From Lysobacterales bacterium (GTDB lineage Bacteria; Pseudomonadota; Gammaproteobacteria; Xanthomonadales; Wenzhouxiangellaceae), in assembly GCA_002722315.1 (NCBI GenBank), contig PBLG01000039.1, positions 1 through 45,166 of the forward strand: a stretch of 45,166 nucleotides of DNA. Direction: 5' to 3'. Shown here piece by piece: positions 7,073 through 16,188 of this stretch; within the stretch, counting starts at the first letter, position 1, and each line of letters opens with the position of its first letter. Below the pieces are notes generated by a model that saw nothing but the letters and a program-made list of their open reading frames with translations, had not been told where the DNA came from and did not search any database. The position numbers and the translations under genes were made by a program.

Positions 7073-8899
7073 TCACACGTTCATGGGCCACAGCCAGTAC
7101 AGGCCGAGGCACGTAACGATCATCAGAATGATGTTCAGCGGCCCGCCGACCCGGATGAAGTCCGTGAATCGCAAAACGCCGGTGCCGTAGATCATGGTGT
7201 TGGTCTGGTACCCGACCGGGGAAAGGAAACTCGTCGACGCCGCAAACATCACCGCCAGGGCCAGGGGAAGTGGAGAAAGCCCCAGCAGTTCGGCCACTGA
7301 AAGCGCCACCGGTATGAGGATGACGGCTGAAGCATTGTTGCTCACGATCTCGGTCAGGAGCGTGGTAATCGCATACAGGCCGAGCAGGATGAATACCGGG
7401 TGCCAGTCGGCCACGTGAACGACCATCAGCGACGCCAGCCAATCGGCCGCGCCGGATTTCGCCATGGCGATGCCCAGCGGGATCACCCCGGCAAGAAGAA
7501 ATATGACGTCCCACGATACGTCGGCGTACATGTCCCGCTTGGATATGCACCCGGTAGCGACCATGGCGATCACCCCGGCAATGGCGGTAAGCACTATCGG
7601 CATCGGTGTGAGCGTCGCAAGCAGGACCACGCCGGCGACGATCCCGGCGGCGATGATCATTCGTTTGCGGTTGAAGTCGTCCTCGTATTCGTCGAGTACG
7701 ACAACGTCCGAATTCCTGTTCAGACGCTGAAGCGCTTTCTGCGAAATTTCGATCAGCGCCACCTCACCGACGTGCAATTTCTCGGACGCCAGACGCCGTG
7801 AACGGACGGCGTTGGTACTGAGCCCGATCAATCGCGCCTGATAGCGCTTCCAGAAATCCACCGCACGGGCCGTGCGGCCGTTGAACAGTTCCCGGTTTCG
7901 CAGCAGGATCGGCACCAGCTGGCCGTCTCTGCGGGCCTTGCGCGTGTCGCCGAAGTCGGAAAGAACGTCGACGTGGTATTCCTTGATCAGGTCCATGATC
8001 TGGCGGACCGTCGCGCTGGCCATGATGACGTCCCTGGACTCGATCGGCGTGGTTCGCGCGCGCTTGATCCAGGTCTGCTCGCCGCGCGTCAGTTTCATGA
8101 CCTCGGCGCCGGCGTGGGCTTCGAATTTTGCCTCCTGCAGGGTCTTGCCGATCAGCGGACTGTCGGCGGGCACGCTCAGCTCGATGACGAAGGATTCTTC
8201 CTCCCCGTGATGCAGCGGCCGGGCATCGCTGGACGGGAGAAGCCACCGTCCGATGGTCAGGAAATACAGTACGCCGACGCCGAGCACGATCAGGCCCAGG
8301 TGCGCGAACTCGAACATGTTCAGTTCGCGGCCCACGCGCGGGTCCTCGGCCAGGATTGCCGACGCCAGGATATTGGTGGATGTCCCGATCAGTGTCAGCG
8401 TGCCGCCGAGCATGGCAAAGAAGCTCACCGGCATCAGCACCCGGGCGGCAGGCAGGTTGCTTCGCCTGGCCATGTCGAGAACCAGCGGAATCGCAATCGC
8501 GACCGCGGCGGTGTTGTTGATGAAGCCCGAGAACAATCCGACCATGATGCCGATGCCGATGATCTGCCGGATTTCCGAGTTGCCCACCAGCGGAAACAGC
8601 CGCTTGCCCAGCACGTGTATGAGGCCGGATCGCTGAATGCCGCCGGACAGGATGAACATGCACAGCACGGTGACCGTGGCCGTGCTGGAAAGCCCGGAAA
8701 GGCTCTCCGAGACGCTGGGGAAAGCCGATTCCAGATCGACGCCGCGCTCCAGCAGCCAATCGGAATGGAACAGGATCGGAACCGCCATCACGGTGACGAG
8801 AATCGCCAGCGCGGTGACGTCCACGGGCAGCTTCTCGGTCGCGAACAGGTAAAGCGCGCAGCCGACGATGAAGAAGACCGCGGCGATTTCAACAGTCAT
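7073..8899 (-). CDS. SLC13/DASS-type permease with central TrkA-C (RCK_C) domains
   Basis: A 608-residue inner-membrane transporter of the divalent anion:sodium symporter (CitMHS/ArsB-like) superfamily. The N-terminal half carries the helices of one repeat, including SGFINNTAAVAIAIP and the substrate-site loop GTSTNILAS. A soluble central section (about 205-400) contains two TrkA-C-like regions (LIGKTLQEAKFEAHAGAEVMKL; LHVGEVALIEIS). The second transporter repeat follows, with SNNASAVILIPVAL. This topology is usual for SLC13 proteins annotated as permeases with RCK_C domains. The substrate cannot be read from sequence; dicarboxylates, sulfate or another oxyanion are all possible. No strong ribosome site precedes the start. 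It is downstream of, and probably separate from, the alcohol dehydrogenase gene (176 bases apart, same strand). Confidence 0.88.
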   Translation of the reverse strand: MTVEIAAVFFIVGCALYLFATEKLPVDVTALAILVTVMAVPILFHSDWLLERGVDLESAFPSVSESLSGLSSTATVTVLCMFILSGGIQRSGLIHVLGKRLFPLVGNSEIRQIIGIGIMVGLFSGFINNTAAVAIAIPLVLDMARRSNLPAARVLMPVSFFAMLGGTLTLIGTSTNILASAILAEDPRVGRELNMFEFAHLGLIVLGVGVLYFLTIGRWLLPSSDARPLHHGEEESFVIELSVPADSPLIGKTLQEAKFEAHAGAEVMKLTRGEQTWIKRARTTPIESRDVIMASATVRQIMDLIKEYHVDVLSDFGDTRKARRDGQLVPILLRNRELFNGRTARAVDFWKRYQARLIGLSTNAVRSRRLASEKLHVGEVALIEISQKALQRLNRNSDVVVLDEYEDDFNRKRMIIAAGIVAGVVLLATLTPMPIVLTAIAGVIAMVATGCISKRDMYADVSWDVIFLLAGVIPLGIAMAKSGAADWLASLMVVHVADWHPVFILLGLYAITTLLTEIVSNNASAVILIPVALSVAELLGLSPLPLALAVMFAASTSFLSPVGYQTNTMIYGTGVLRFTDFIRVGGPLNIILMIVTCLGLYWLWPMNV

Positions 8900-9074
8900 G
8901 AGGATGACCCGCTCGTCCGTCCAGATGCGCGAGTTTAGCGATTTCCCGCAGGTGCGTCGTTAATTTGGCCGCGAAACGCAGCGCCGGGCTGGACAGGCAG
9001 TTCTCGAAGCACTCGCCCAAGGCAGTTCTTGTCGACGAACCGGCTCAATGCACCCGCCAGCCCGACCTCTCTCA

Positions 9075-10313
9075 TTAACCCGCCTCGTCGGGCGGCAGCA
9101 TGCGCTTGATCAAGGCTTCGCAGCACCGACGGTTCATGTAGCGCGGGACGGGATAGAGGCTGTGGGCCTCCTTGAGCGCGGCCGCGGCGATGGCCGGCAC
9201 GTCGGTCCGCTTCAGATCGGCCAGGTGATCGGGTATGCCGAGCTCGGCGTTGAGGTCGCGAATGCGCTGGATGAAACCATCGGCCAGTTCGGCGTCGGTC
9301 CCGCCCTCGACCTCGGCCGCGCGGGCAAGCTCGGCCATGCGCTTTGCCGCGGCCGGGCGCGTGTAGTCCAGCACGTGCGGCATGACGATGGCGTTGGCCA
9401 GTCCATGGGGCGTGTGGTAGCGCGCGCCGAACTGGTGGGCGATGGCGTGGACATAGCCGACGTTGGCCTTCGTGAATGCCGAACCGGCATAGGACGCGGC
9501 AATCGCCATCGCCTCGCGGGCTTCGATGTCGCTGCCGTCGGCGTAGGCGCGCGGCAGGTGGCGGGCGATCATGCGCACCGCCGCCAGGGCGAGGCGATCG
9601 GTATCCGGTGTCGCATGGCGCGAGATATAGGATTCGACCGCGTGGGTCATCGCGTCCATGCCGGTAGCGGCAGTCATGCCCGGCGGCAGGCCGAGCATGA
9701 GCTTCGGATCAAGCGCAGCGGCGACCGGCACCAGCTTCGGATCGACGACCGGCTTCTTGAGCTTTGCGTCGCGATCCGACAGCACCGCGGCGATCGTGAC
9801 CTCGGAGCCGCTCCCGGCCGTGGTCGGGATCGCGTAAATGGGCAAAGGCGGCGCTTTCAGCTTCATGATGCCGGTGAGTTGGGCGGCCGGCTTGTTGCTT
9901 GTTGCCCGCGCCGCGATCACCTTGGCCGCATCCATGGGCGATCCGCCGCCGACCCCAAGCACCACGTCGCAGCCCGCTGATTCGAGTTCGGCCGTGCCGG
10001 CGTCGATCAGCGCGAAATCCGGATCCGGTTGCACGGCGTCGAACACGGTTGTCCGGACGTCCAGCGACTCGAGGTGCTCGAGGATGGGCTGGATGATGCC
10101 GAGTTCGACCAGTGTGGCGTCGGTCACGATGAATACGTGCCTGGCGCCGAATCGCGCAATGGCGCGGCTCAGTTCGCGCGTGCTGTCAGCGCCCACGAAC
10201 AACATCGGGCGAGGCACTGGCACCAGCGTCACCAGGGCCTTGAGCCCCACCATCCTGGCGCGATAAAGAAGGGTAAGCATTCCGAACAACGGTCCGGGAC
10301 CTCGATTGTTCAT
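9075..10313 (-). CDS. Iron-containing (type III) alcohol dehydrogenase
   Basis: A 412-residue NAD(P)-dependent dehydrogenase of the Fe-ADH family, interconverting alcohols and aldehydes or ketones. The dinucleotide-binding GGGS is at 122-125, and the conserved IPTTAGSGSE segment is at about 162-171. The four metal ligands are in place: Asp220 and His224 (GMDAMTHAVESY), His289 and His303. Their spacing (4, 65, 14) equals that of the family prototype FucO. The substrate cannot be inferred. An N-terminal segment with LFGMLTLLYRARMVGLKALV is slightly longer than usual and could be a membrane-associated lead. The start is uncertain: the ATG at 10313 has no clear Shine-Dalgarno, and neither has the next upstream at 10331. 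GGACAGGC motifs lie in the spacers on both sides (8991, 10433). Confidence 0.9.
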   Translation of the reverse strand: MNNRGPGPLFGMLTLLYRARMVGLKALVTLVPVPRPMLFVGADSTRELSRAIARFGARHVFIVTDATLVELGIIQPILEHLESLDVRTTVFDAVQPDPDFALIDAGTAELESAGCDVVLGVGGGSPMDAAKVIAARATSNKPAAQLTGIMKLKAPPLPIYAIPTTAGSGSEVTIAAVLSDRDAKLKKPVVDPKLVPVAAALDPKLMLGLPPGMTAATGMDAMTHAVESYISRHATPDTDRLALAAVRMIARHLPRAYADGSDIEAREAMAIAASYAGSAFTKANVGYVHAIAHQFGARYHTPHGLANAIVMPHVLDYTRPAAAKRMAELARAAEVEGGTDAELADGFIQRIRDLNAELGIPDHLADLKRTDVPAIAAAALKEAHSLYPVPRYMNRRCCEALIKRMLPPDEAG

Positions 10314-10469
10314 GCGTTCACCGTGGCACATCGAAGAGCGAATGACGGACGATTCCCGACAGCCGCCTGCGACCCGGAATCACGAGCATTCCCAGTTTAC
10401 GCCCGCCGGGCCGGATAAATTGAAGACCGGCTGGACAGGCGCCGCCAAGGTCCTGATATGGTCGTGATA

Positions 10470-10511
10470 TTTACCGAGACGAGTGCTTCGGGTATATTGA
10501 TTTCAAATCAA
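10470..10511 (+). promoter_or_regulatory. Candidate sigma70 promoter with palindrome over the start site
   Basis: TTTACC (10470-10475) and TATATT (10493-10498) are spaced by 17 bases. The palindrome TTGATTT-C-AAATCAA (10497-10511) covers the expected transcription start, about 45 bases before the gene at 10556. The position fits a repressor operator. The regulator is unknown. Confidence 0.5.
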
Positions 10512-10555
10512 ACCGCCACGGCGCCGCAGTGGCGGGCCTCGGGCCGGAGCCCTTC

Positions 10556-12343
10556 ATGTCGCATCCCTCTCTTTCGATCCTCGGCGCCGTCGCCCTGGCC
10601 TCGCTGTTCGGTTCGCTGGTCTCGGCCCAGGAAACCTACACCTACTCGGGCAATCCGTTCGACACGCTGGAGGCGCCGTGGACGAGCGGCGACGGCATCA
10701 GTGGCCAGTTCACGATTCCAGCGCCGCTGGATCCGTGGCTGCTCGGGGACGATATCTCCGGTCGATTGCAGTCATTTTCGTTCAGCGACGGCGTCAACAC
10801 GCGCACGCTCGCGAACACCTCGATCTGCGCCTTCAATATCACCACCAGCGGATCCGGAGCAATCATCGGCTGGCAGATATCGCTGAGAACATTCCCGGTC
10901 CCGCCCTCGGGGCAGTCGGGTGTGCTGATGGATACGACCGGCTTTGTCGACCAGGCCGCGACTTACACGTCGAACGGCGTCGCGTGCTCCACGGTTTTCG
11001 GGTTCGACAGTTTTGCCGCCGTTTTCAACAGTCCGGGCACCTGGACAAGCACGGTGACGACCACGCCGGATCCGGCGGTCTACGACTTCGAAGCGCCGCC
11101 GTTTACGCAGGTCGAGTCTCCCAACAGCGCCGGCGACGCGGTAGCGGGCACGGTCACCTTCGACGGCTCGCTTCCGCCCCTGCGCCCCCTCGCCGACATT
11201 CTTCCGGCCGTGACCGCGTTCAGCTTCACCGACGGCACCGAGAATTTCGATGCCGCCGGCAGCCTGTGCCTGTTTGAATTGGCCACGGACGTCTGGGGTG
11301 TTCCCAGTGACTGGAGGATCGGGCTGGTACTGGACCCCGATGCGCCGGGCGGCACGACGCAGCGGTTCCTGAGCATCACGCCCGCGCGCATCGAGGTGCT
11401 GACCGGCTTATCGAACGAAACCTGCGGGGCTGACTTTCCGACCGCGATTTCGTCGGTGGATGAACGCGGTTCATGGTCCAGCGACCGCTTTCCGCCGCTT
11501 GAATCCACGATCTACGACTATGTCGGCCGTGCGTCCAGCGGTGCGTCGGGCGCCGGGCAGTTCGGCGACCGCACGATCGGTTTCGTGGAGCTCGACCGCC
11601 CGTTGCCCGACGACGTGGCGCGCTCGGCGGTGGGGCATGCGGTGACGGCGCTTGCGTTCGGAGACAGCCTGCAGTCGCGATCGCTGGCCGACACCGGGCT
11701 GTGCCAGTTCGAGCTGGGTACCGATGCCGGCGGACGCATCGACGACTGGCGGCTGGTCCTGCGCGAATCCCCGAAGCCGGCCACGGGCACGCCGCAGGGC
11801 GCGCTGCTGATCGACGTCGGCGGCGATGCGTCGGCAATCCAGCCGGCCGGCTCCACGTTATGCGCCACCACGTCCGCGACCGACAGTCAGACGACGCAGC
11901 AGCCCGGATTCTGGGACGACGCCGCGGACCTGGGCGTGGCGGTCCGAAACGGTCGTTCGTTCATCGATCCGCTGGACCCGGCCGTGTGGACGATTCCGGT
12001 CGTTAACCTGGGCACAGAGTCGGACAGCGCAACGGTGACCGCAAGCGTGCCGATCGGCATCGGCGACATGCAGTGGGAATGCGTCGCGGCCGGCGGTGCC
12101 GCTTGCTCCAGCGGCGGCGCGACCGTGACCGGCGCGGTCGACGAAACGATTTCGATGCCGCCGGGAACGTCGGCCGAGATCACGGTGACCGGTAACGTGA
12201 TCGCGCCCGAGGGCGACCCGATCACGATGTCGGCGCTTGTCATCGGCGCCAGGCCGGCCGATCCGGAACTGGTCAACAACGAAGCCGAGGATACCGATCC
12301 AACGGGTCTGTTCATCGATTCCTTCGAGGTTCCGGAGCCCTGA
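10556..12343 (+). CDS. Secreted protein with three internal repeats and C-terminal FIDSFE motif
   Basis: A 595-residue exported protein of unknown function. After the signal peptide (LGAVALASLFGSLVSAQ) come three repeats of about 140 residues (roughly 27-165, 176-313 and 323-458). Each repeat has a Tyr-x-Tyr/Phe start, a FSFSDG/FSFTDG/LAFGDS strand, a Cys-x-Phe-(N/E)-(I/L) strand, a DW(R)-(I/L)-x-L strand and a second Cys near the end (CSTVFGF, CGADF, CATTS), so one disulfide per repeat is likely. A DUF11-like beta domain (about 465-580) follows. The chain ends GLFIDSFEVPEP, close to the LFRDGFE end of the protein at 41520-43115; this may be a sorting signal. The start at 10556 has GGAG upstream and directly begins the signal peptide. 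Confidence 0.75.
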   Translation: MSHPSLSILGAVALASLFGSLVSAQETYTYSGNPFDTLEAPWTSGDGISGQFTIPAPLDPWLLGDDISGRLQSFSFSDGVNTRTLANTSICAFNITTSGSGAIIGWQISLRTFPVPPSGQSGVLMDTTGFVDQAATYTSNGVACSTVFGFDSFAAVFNSPGTWTSTVTTTPDPAVYDFEAPPFTQVESPNSAGDAVAGTVTFDGSLPPLRPLADILPAVTAFSFTDGTENFDAAGSLCLFELATDVWGVPSDWRIGLVLDPDAPGGTTQRFLSITPARIEVLTGLSNETCGADFPTAISSVDERGSWSSDRFPPLESTIYDYVGRASSGASGAGQFGDRTIGFVELDRPLPDDVARSAVGHAVTALAFGDSLQSRSLADTGLCQFELGTDAGGRIDDWRLVLRESPKPATGTPQGALLIDVGGDASAIQPAGSTLCATTSATDSQTTQQPGFWDDAADLGVAVRNGRSFIDPLDPAVWTIPVVNLGTESDSATVTASVPIGIGDMQWECVAAGGAACSSGGATVTGAVDETISMPPGTSAEITVTGNVIAPEGDPITMSALVIGARPADPELVNNEAEDTDPTGLFIDSFEVPEP

Positions 12344-12390
12344 TCGTAACTCCATGGCATTCCGGATACCCAGACGTTCGAGGCAGCTTC

Positions 12391-12897
12391 ATGAAACTTG
12401 ACAAACTCAACCAATGGCTTTCGCTGCTGGCAAACGTCGGTGTGCTCGTTGGCCTGGTATTCCTGATCGCCGAACTGAACCAGGCCAACCGCATTGCCGT
12501 CTACACGGCCGAGAGCACGCGGAGCTCCCAGTTCATCGGCATGAATACCTCGCGCATCGAGAACCCGGAGATCATCGCCAAGCTGATGCAACCGGACCCC
12601 GAGTTCACCGATATCGAATGGGTGCAGGCGCTCTACACCGCGCGCCAGCAGGTCAACACCTGGATAGACGCCGAAAACGCGGTGATCAACGGACTGCTGT
12701 CGGAGACGACCCGCCGCGGCGTCTTCAACGATATCGATGTGGTGATCGCCGAGATGCCCGGTCTCATCCCGGCATGGGACTACCTATTCGAAGGGTACAA
12801 GCTGGATGAAACCAGCGATCTTGAAACGATGGCCTATCTTTTCACCGCGGTACAGAAATACAAGCAGGATCACGCCGCGCAACAACAAGAACCCTAA
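12391..12897 (+). CDS. Small membrane protein, DUF6082-like
   Basis: A 168-residue protein with an N-terminal transmembrane helix (about 10-28, LSLLANVGVLVGLVFLIAEL) followed by a helical cytoplasmic or periplasmic domain. It shares layout with the protein at 5550-6092: a short polar N-terminus, one helix, then an E-L/V-x-x-N motif, and a similar length. I recall such proteins as DUF6082-like; their function is unknown. GAGG lies about 8 bases before the ATG. It follows the three-repeat secreted protein by 47 bases on the same strand and may be co-transcribed with it. Confidence 0.7.
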   Translation: MKLDKLNQWLSLLANVGVLVGLVFLIAELNQANRIAVYTAESTRSSQFIGMNTSRIENPEIIAKLMQPDPEFTDIEWVQALYTARQQVNTWIDAENAVINGLLSETTRRGVFNDIDVVIAEMPGLIPAWDYLFEGYKLDETSDLETMAYLFTAVQKYKQDHAAQQQEP

Positions 12898-12925
12898 GCT
12901 CGCCGTATTCATCACCCTTCCATCG

Positions 12926-12951
12926 CGAGGCGGCGGCACATCGCCGCCTCG
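12926..12951. terminator. Strong hairpin downstream of DUF6082-like gene
   Basis: A perfect 10 bp GC-rich stem (CGAGGCGGCG, 12926-12935, with 12942-12951) and a 6-base loop, 28 bases after the stop codon. No T-run follows, so it may act as a 3'-end stabiliser or a weak terminator. Confidence 0.45.
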
Positions 12952-13171
12952 GAATCTGTAGACTGGAGGGGAACCGAAGCAACAAGAAGTGCCTCCACAA
13001 CTCGCGATCATGTACCGCCGATTCTTCGTCGCGGTCGGGAAAGGCGTGCCTCGGGGGCCGGGTTTTCGTGACTGCTCGACGGGATTGGGCGAGACCGTGG
13101 AGCGTCAAGAACCCTAAAGCCACCAGGACGCTGCGAGCACATGGTGAAGCGCAGCGAAAGGAATTCTCGCA

Positions 13172-14479
13172 ATGAATCTGCCCAACGCCTTCAGGAAAAA
13201 TTGCCACCGTTTTTCGCTCCATCAAGCCTACAAGACCACCAGAACCCTGGTGCCGGTGCTCCTCGCACTCGTCGCCTCGGGCCTGCAGGCTGCGATCCCT
13301 GCATCGGAGCGGCAGGTGCTCATGGATATCTACAACGCGACCGACGGCCCGAACTGGGTCGACAACACCGGCTGGGGCGGCGCGGCCGGCACCGAGTGCA
13401 AATGGTTCGGCGTCACCTGCAACGGCTCGGAGACGAACGTGCTGCGCATCGACCTGGATCTCAACGGTCTTGCCGGCGGACCTCTGCCCTCGCTGGTGGG
13501 CCTTGCCGAGCTTGAAGTGTTCGACGTGGATGCCAATGGCGTCACCGGTCCAGTGCCCGCCCTGCCGGCCAATCTCATCCGCTTCGTGGCTGGCCGTAAC
13601 CCGATTACCGGAACGATTCCGGATTTGCAGGCCGTGCCCGGGCTCACGCAGTTCATCGTCAACTCCGCCCAACTCACCGGCCCGCTTCCGGACAGGAGCG
13701 GCATGAGCAATCTTTCGATTCTCAATGTTTCGGGCAACGAGCTGACGGGCCCGCTGCCGGAACTGTCGGGCCTGCAATCGCTGAGTGCCTTCATCGTTTC
13801 CGACAATCAGCTCGAAGGCACGATCCCGGCGCTGACCGACATGCCCCGCCTTGAAACCTTCTTCGTCCGGAACAACGGGCTCAGTGGAAGTCTTCCCGAC
13901 CTGAGCGATGTCCCGGGGCTGAGATTCTTCGCTGCCGGCGGCGGCCCACTGACCGGCAATATCCCCGACTTGTCGGGGCTTTCCGATCTGGTGCTTTTCG
14001 AAGTTCGCGACAGCCAGGTGTCCGGCGAGATACCGTCGCTGGCGGGGCTGTCCTCGCTCGTCACCTTCGACGTTTCCAACAATCGCCTGACCGGCGAGCT
14101 TCCCGAGCTCAGCGATGCACCGACGCTCTTTTTGTTCGCGGCCGAAGGCAACGCACTCGTGGGTTCGATACCTTCGCTGACCGGCATGAGCCAACTCGAG
14201 TCGATACGACTTGCCGACAACGCGCTTGACGGACCCGTGCCGCCGATCGGTGACGTGAACCTCGAACCCGGCGAATCCAGCCTGTGCGGCAATCAGCTTG
14301 TCACCAGTGAAGATCCTGCGCTCGACGAGGCCTGGGAAACGGCTACCGGCGGCGACTGGATCGCCTGCCAGGACATTTTTCGGCCGATACCGGTCGACTC
14401 GACCTGGGCGCTTCTCCTGTTGATCACCCTCATGGCGAGCGTGGGCCTGCCGTTCGCTTCGTCACTGCGCCGGCAATAG
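13172..14479 (+). CDS. Secreted leucine-rich-repeat protein with IPTL-CTERM-like anchor
   Basis: A 435-residue exported protein. A basic 25-residue lead precedes the signal helix (LVPVLLALVASGLQA). An LRR N-terminal cap follows (ERQVLMDIYNATDGPNWV ... CKWFGVTC), then about a dozen plant-type repeats of 22-24 residues (LTGPLPELSGLQSL and variants, about 90-380), a pattern linked to protein binding. The C-terminus has PIPVDSTWALLLLITLM, a transmembrane stretch and a basic SSLRRQ tail. This is the layout of IPTL-CTERM sorting signals, in which a Pro-containing motif precedes the helix. AAAGGAA lies 9 bases before the ATG. No sortase-like or exosortase-like processing enzyme is encoded in the window. 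Likely surface- or membrane-anchored. Confidence 0.82.
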   Translation: MNLPNAFRKNCHRFSLHQAYKTTRTLVPVLLALVASGLQAAIPASERQVLMDIYNATDGPNWVDNTGWGGAAGTECKWFGVTCNGSETNVLRIDLDLNGLAGGPLPSLVGLAELEVFDVDANGVTGPVPALPANLIRFVAGRNPITGTIPDLQAVPGLTQFIVNSAQLTGPLPDRSGMSNLSILNVSGNELTGPLPELSGLQSLSAFIVSDNQLEGTIPALTDMPRLETFFVRNNGLSGSLPDLSDVPGLRFFAAGGGPLTGNIPDLSGLSDLVLFEVRDSQVSGEIPSLAGLSSLVTFDVSNNRLTGELPELSDAPTLFLFAAEGNALVGSIPSLTGMSQLESIRLADNALDGPVPPIGDVNLEPGESSLCGNQLVTSEDPALDEAWETATGGDWIACQDIFRPIPVDSTWALLLLITLMASVGLPFASSLRRQ

Positions 14480-14551
14480 CGAACGGATCCACCGACTCGC
14501 CCGCATCCGGGAACTTCACCTCCAGGAAAATTTCATGGCCGGGCGGGGCGA

Positions 14552-14596
14552 TTGACAAATGCAACCAATTGCGCAATAATTTACGCAATCAATTGC
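14552..14596 (+). promoter_or_regulatory. MarR-gene promoter with duplicated operator
   Basis: TTGACA (14552-14557) and AATAAT (14575-14580) with 17-base spacing form a near-consensus promoter. GCAACCAATTGC (14561-14572) and GCAATCAATTGC (14585-14596) are direct copies (11 of 12) lying 24 bases apart on either side of the -10 box. The second is itself a palindrome (GCAAT-CA-ATTGC). A further perfect palindrome ATTGCGCAAT (14568-14577) overlaps the -10. This fits autorepression by the MarR protein encoded immediately downstream. Confidence 0.7.
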
Positions 14597-14607
14597 ATAA
14601 ATGCCCG

Positions 14608-15108
14608 ATGACGAAGAAAGTACCCTCGCCTGGTCTCAATCGGGACGCCTTTCTCGGCAAAGCCGCCCAGGACCTGCTGTACCTGTCTTCCGAGCAAGTC
14701 GCAGTGATCTACGAAAGGCGCGGGCTGGGGATTCCGGTCGAAGTGTCGTCGACGCTGCTCTACCTGGCTCGCCACAAGAATGCGGTACTGACCGACATCT
14801 CCGGCGCGCTGGACATCCCGCATCAACTCGCTGCCCAGCGCATTGCCAAGCTTCAGAAACTCGACCTGCTGGTCAAGCGACCCGACCCCGACGACCGGCG
14901 CAGAACTCACCTGCAGTTGACCCGAACCGGTCGCGAACAGGCACGAGTTCTGGATCGCTGCATGGCGGACATGGCGACCGTCTACAAACAGCTTTACGAG
15001 GAGATCGGCTGCGATCTTGCGAAAAAGCTGAACCAGGCCATCGAAGCGCTCAAGAAGCGGGATCTGGCAGCGCGCTTCGACGAAAATTTCCGAGGAGACC
15101 GTTCATGA
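14608..15108 (+). CDS. MarR-family transcriptional regulator
   Basis: A 166-residue winged-helix regulator. Helices before residue 45 and after 125 would form the dimer interface. The central wHTH reads LTDISGALDIPHQLAAQRIAKLQKLDLL, then the wing RPDPDDRRRTHLQLT with the family's DxRxR signature. MarR proteins usually repress their own operon and respond to small ligands or oxidants; no ligand can be inferred. The start at 14608 is preferred because the predicted transcript starts near 14587, which excludes a TTG codon at 14569 inside the promoter. No Shine-Dalgarno is evident, so the very short leader may be translated weakly. The stop overlaps the next gene (ATGA). Confidence 0.85.
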   Translation: MTKKVPSPGLNRDAFLGKAAQDLLYLSSEQVAVIYERRGLGIPVEVSSTLLYLARHKNAVLTDISGALDIPHQLAAQRIAKLQKLDLLVKRPDPDDRRRTHLQLTRTGREQARVLDRCMADMATVYKQLYEEIGCDLAKKLNQAIEALKKRDLAARFDENFRGDRS

Positions 15109-16079
15109 ACCGAGCAACGACGACCGGAGCTTCATCCACCCTGCATTCGAAAGCAATCCCGCTGGCCGTGGCGGGCCTCGCGCTTGGCCTGGTGACCGCA
15201 TGCGCTTCACCCCACGTCACCCGGTATCCAGCGCTGTCGATCGATACGACGACTGAACATTGCCGGGCCGAGAACATCGGTCGGCTGGTGCCCCTGTTGC
15301 CCGAAGAACAGGCCATCCTCGACGACGAGGACCGGCGCCGCGACGAACGCACGATCGCGCTGATGCTCGAACGTGCCGCCCGGGACGTTGCCGCCCATTC
15401 CGATTCGGTCGAGGCGTGCCTTGCCACCGTCAACGAAGGCGAGGCGCTGTTCGTTCGGCTTTTGCGGCGGAACCAGGCCAATCTCGCCGGGGCCGGCGGC
15501 TTCGAACCGGCCGAGGACGCCGTTATCCTTGAGGTGCAGAAGCGAATCACGGATTTGTGGCGCGCCGACCAAAGCGCGCGCGCGACGCTTGTCAGCCTGC
15601 CGCTGTCGGCGGCTCGGGACGCACGGTTCTGGGCCAACCGCCTGGCTTCGGCGCACACCATCCGGATGGACGTATCATCGTCACGGTATCTTGAAAGCCT
15701 GCTTGAAGACTACGACTGGATCGATCGCGACCGCTTTGGTCATCCGGTCTCGGCGCATGCGTGGCTTCTGATCCAGCATGCAGATAACCGAGTCGACCTG
15801 CAGGCCAAAGCCCTGTCCCGGATGGAACCGTATCTCGCCAGCGGCGGCATCAAGCCGGCGAACTACGCCTATCTCTGGGACCGGGTCGCGGTGAATTCAG
15901 GACGGCCTCAGCGCTATGGCACTCAGCCAATCTGGACATGCGTCGATGACAAGCTCGAGCTGGCGCCGATCGAGGACCGGGAGCGCGCCGATACGCTTCG
16001 GCAGGCGCTGGCAATGAACTCGGTGGCCGCACAACTCGCCGAAATGTCGCGCACGGCTTGTGGCGCCTCGGAGCGCTGA
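15105..16079 (+). CDS. Lipoprotein with DUF6624-like C-terminus
   Basis: A 324-residue predicted lipoprotein (signal to LVTAC, Cys33). The middle region is helical and charged (EEQAILDDEDRRRDERTIALML). The C-terminal third contains QRYGTQPIWTC and APIEDRERADTLRQALAM, the pattern of DUF6624 proteins (YGTQ, then PIED and a short arginine/leucine helix). The function is unknown. Its ATG overlaps the MarR stop (ATGA at 15105-15108), and GAGGAGA lies 7 bases upstream, so the two are translationally coupled. The lipoprotein is thus the likely regulated target of the MarR protein. Confidence 0.75.
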   Translation: MNRATTTGASSTLHSKAIPLAVAGLALGLVTACASPHVTRYPALSIDTTTEHCRAENIGRLVPLLPEEQAILDDEDRRRDERTIALMLERAARDVAAHSDSVEACLATVNEGEALFVRLLRRNQANLAGAGGFEPAEDAVILEVQKRITDLWRADQSARATLVSLPLSAARDARFWANRLASAHTIRMDVSSSRYLESLLEDYDWIDRDRFGHPVSAHAWLLIQHADNRVDLQAKALSRMEPYLASGGIKPANYAYLWDRVAVNSGRPQRYGTQPIWTCVDDKLELAPIEDRERADTLRQALAMNSVAAQLAEMSRTACGASER

Positions 16080-16188
16080 CCGAAAGCAGGGCAAGTAGAA
16101 TCGGATCCGTTGCTGCATGGCGCATCGAATCACTCGTTTTCGTATTTACCCCTTTCTGCCCTCGGGCGCTGCTTCTGAGTCAATACCA

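Noticed and set aside
12842..14194. 450-codon minus-strand frame opposite the LRR gene
   Set aside because: Its repetitive appearance comes from the LRR repeats on the other strand. It has no start signal.
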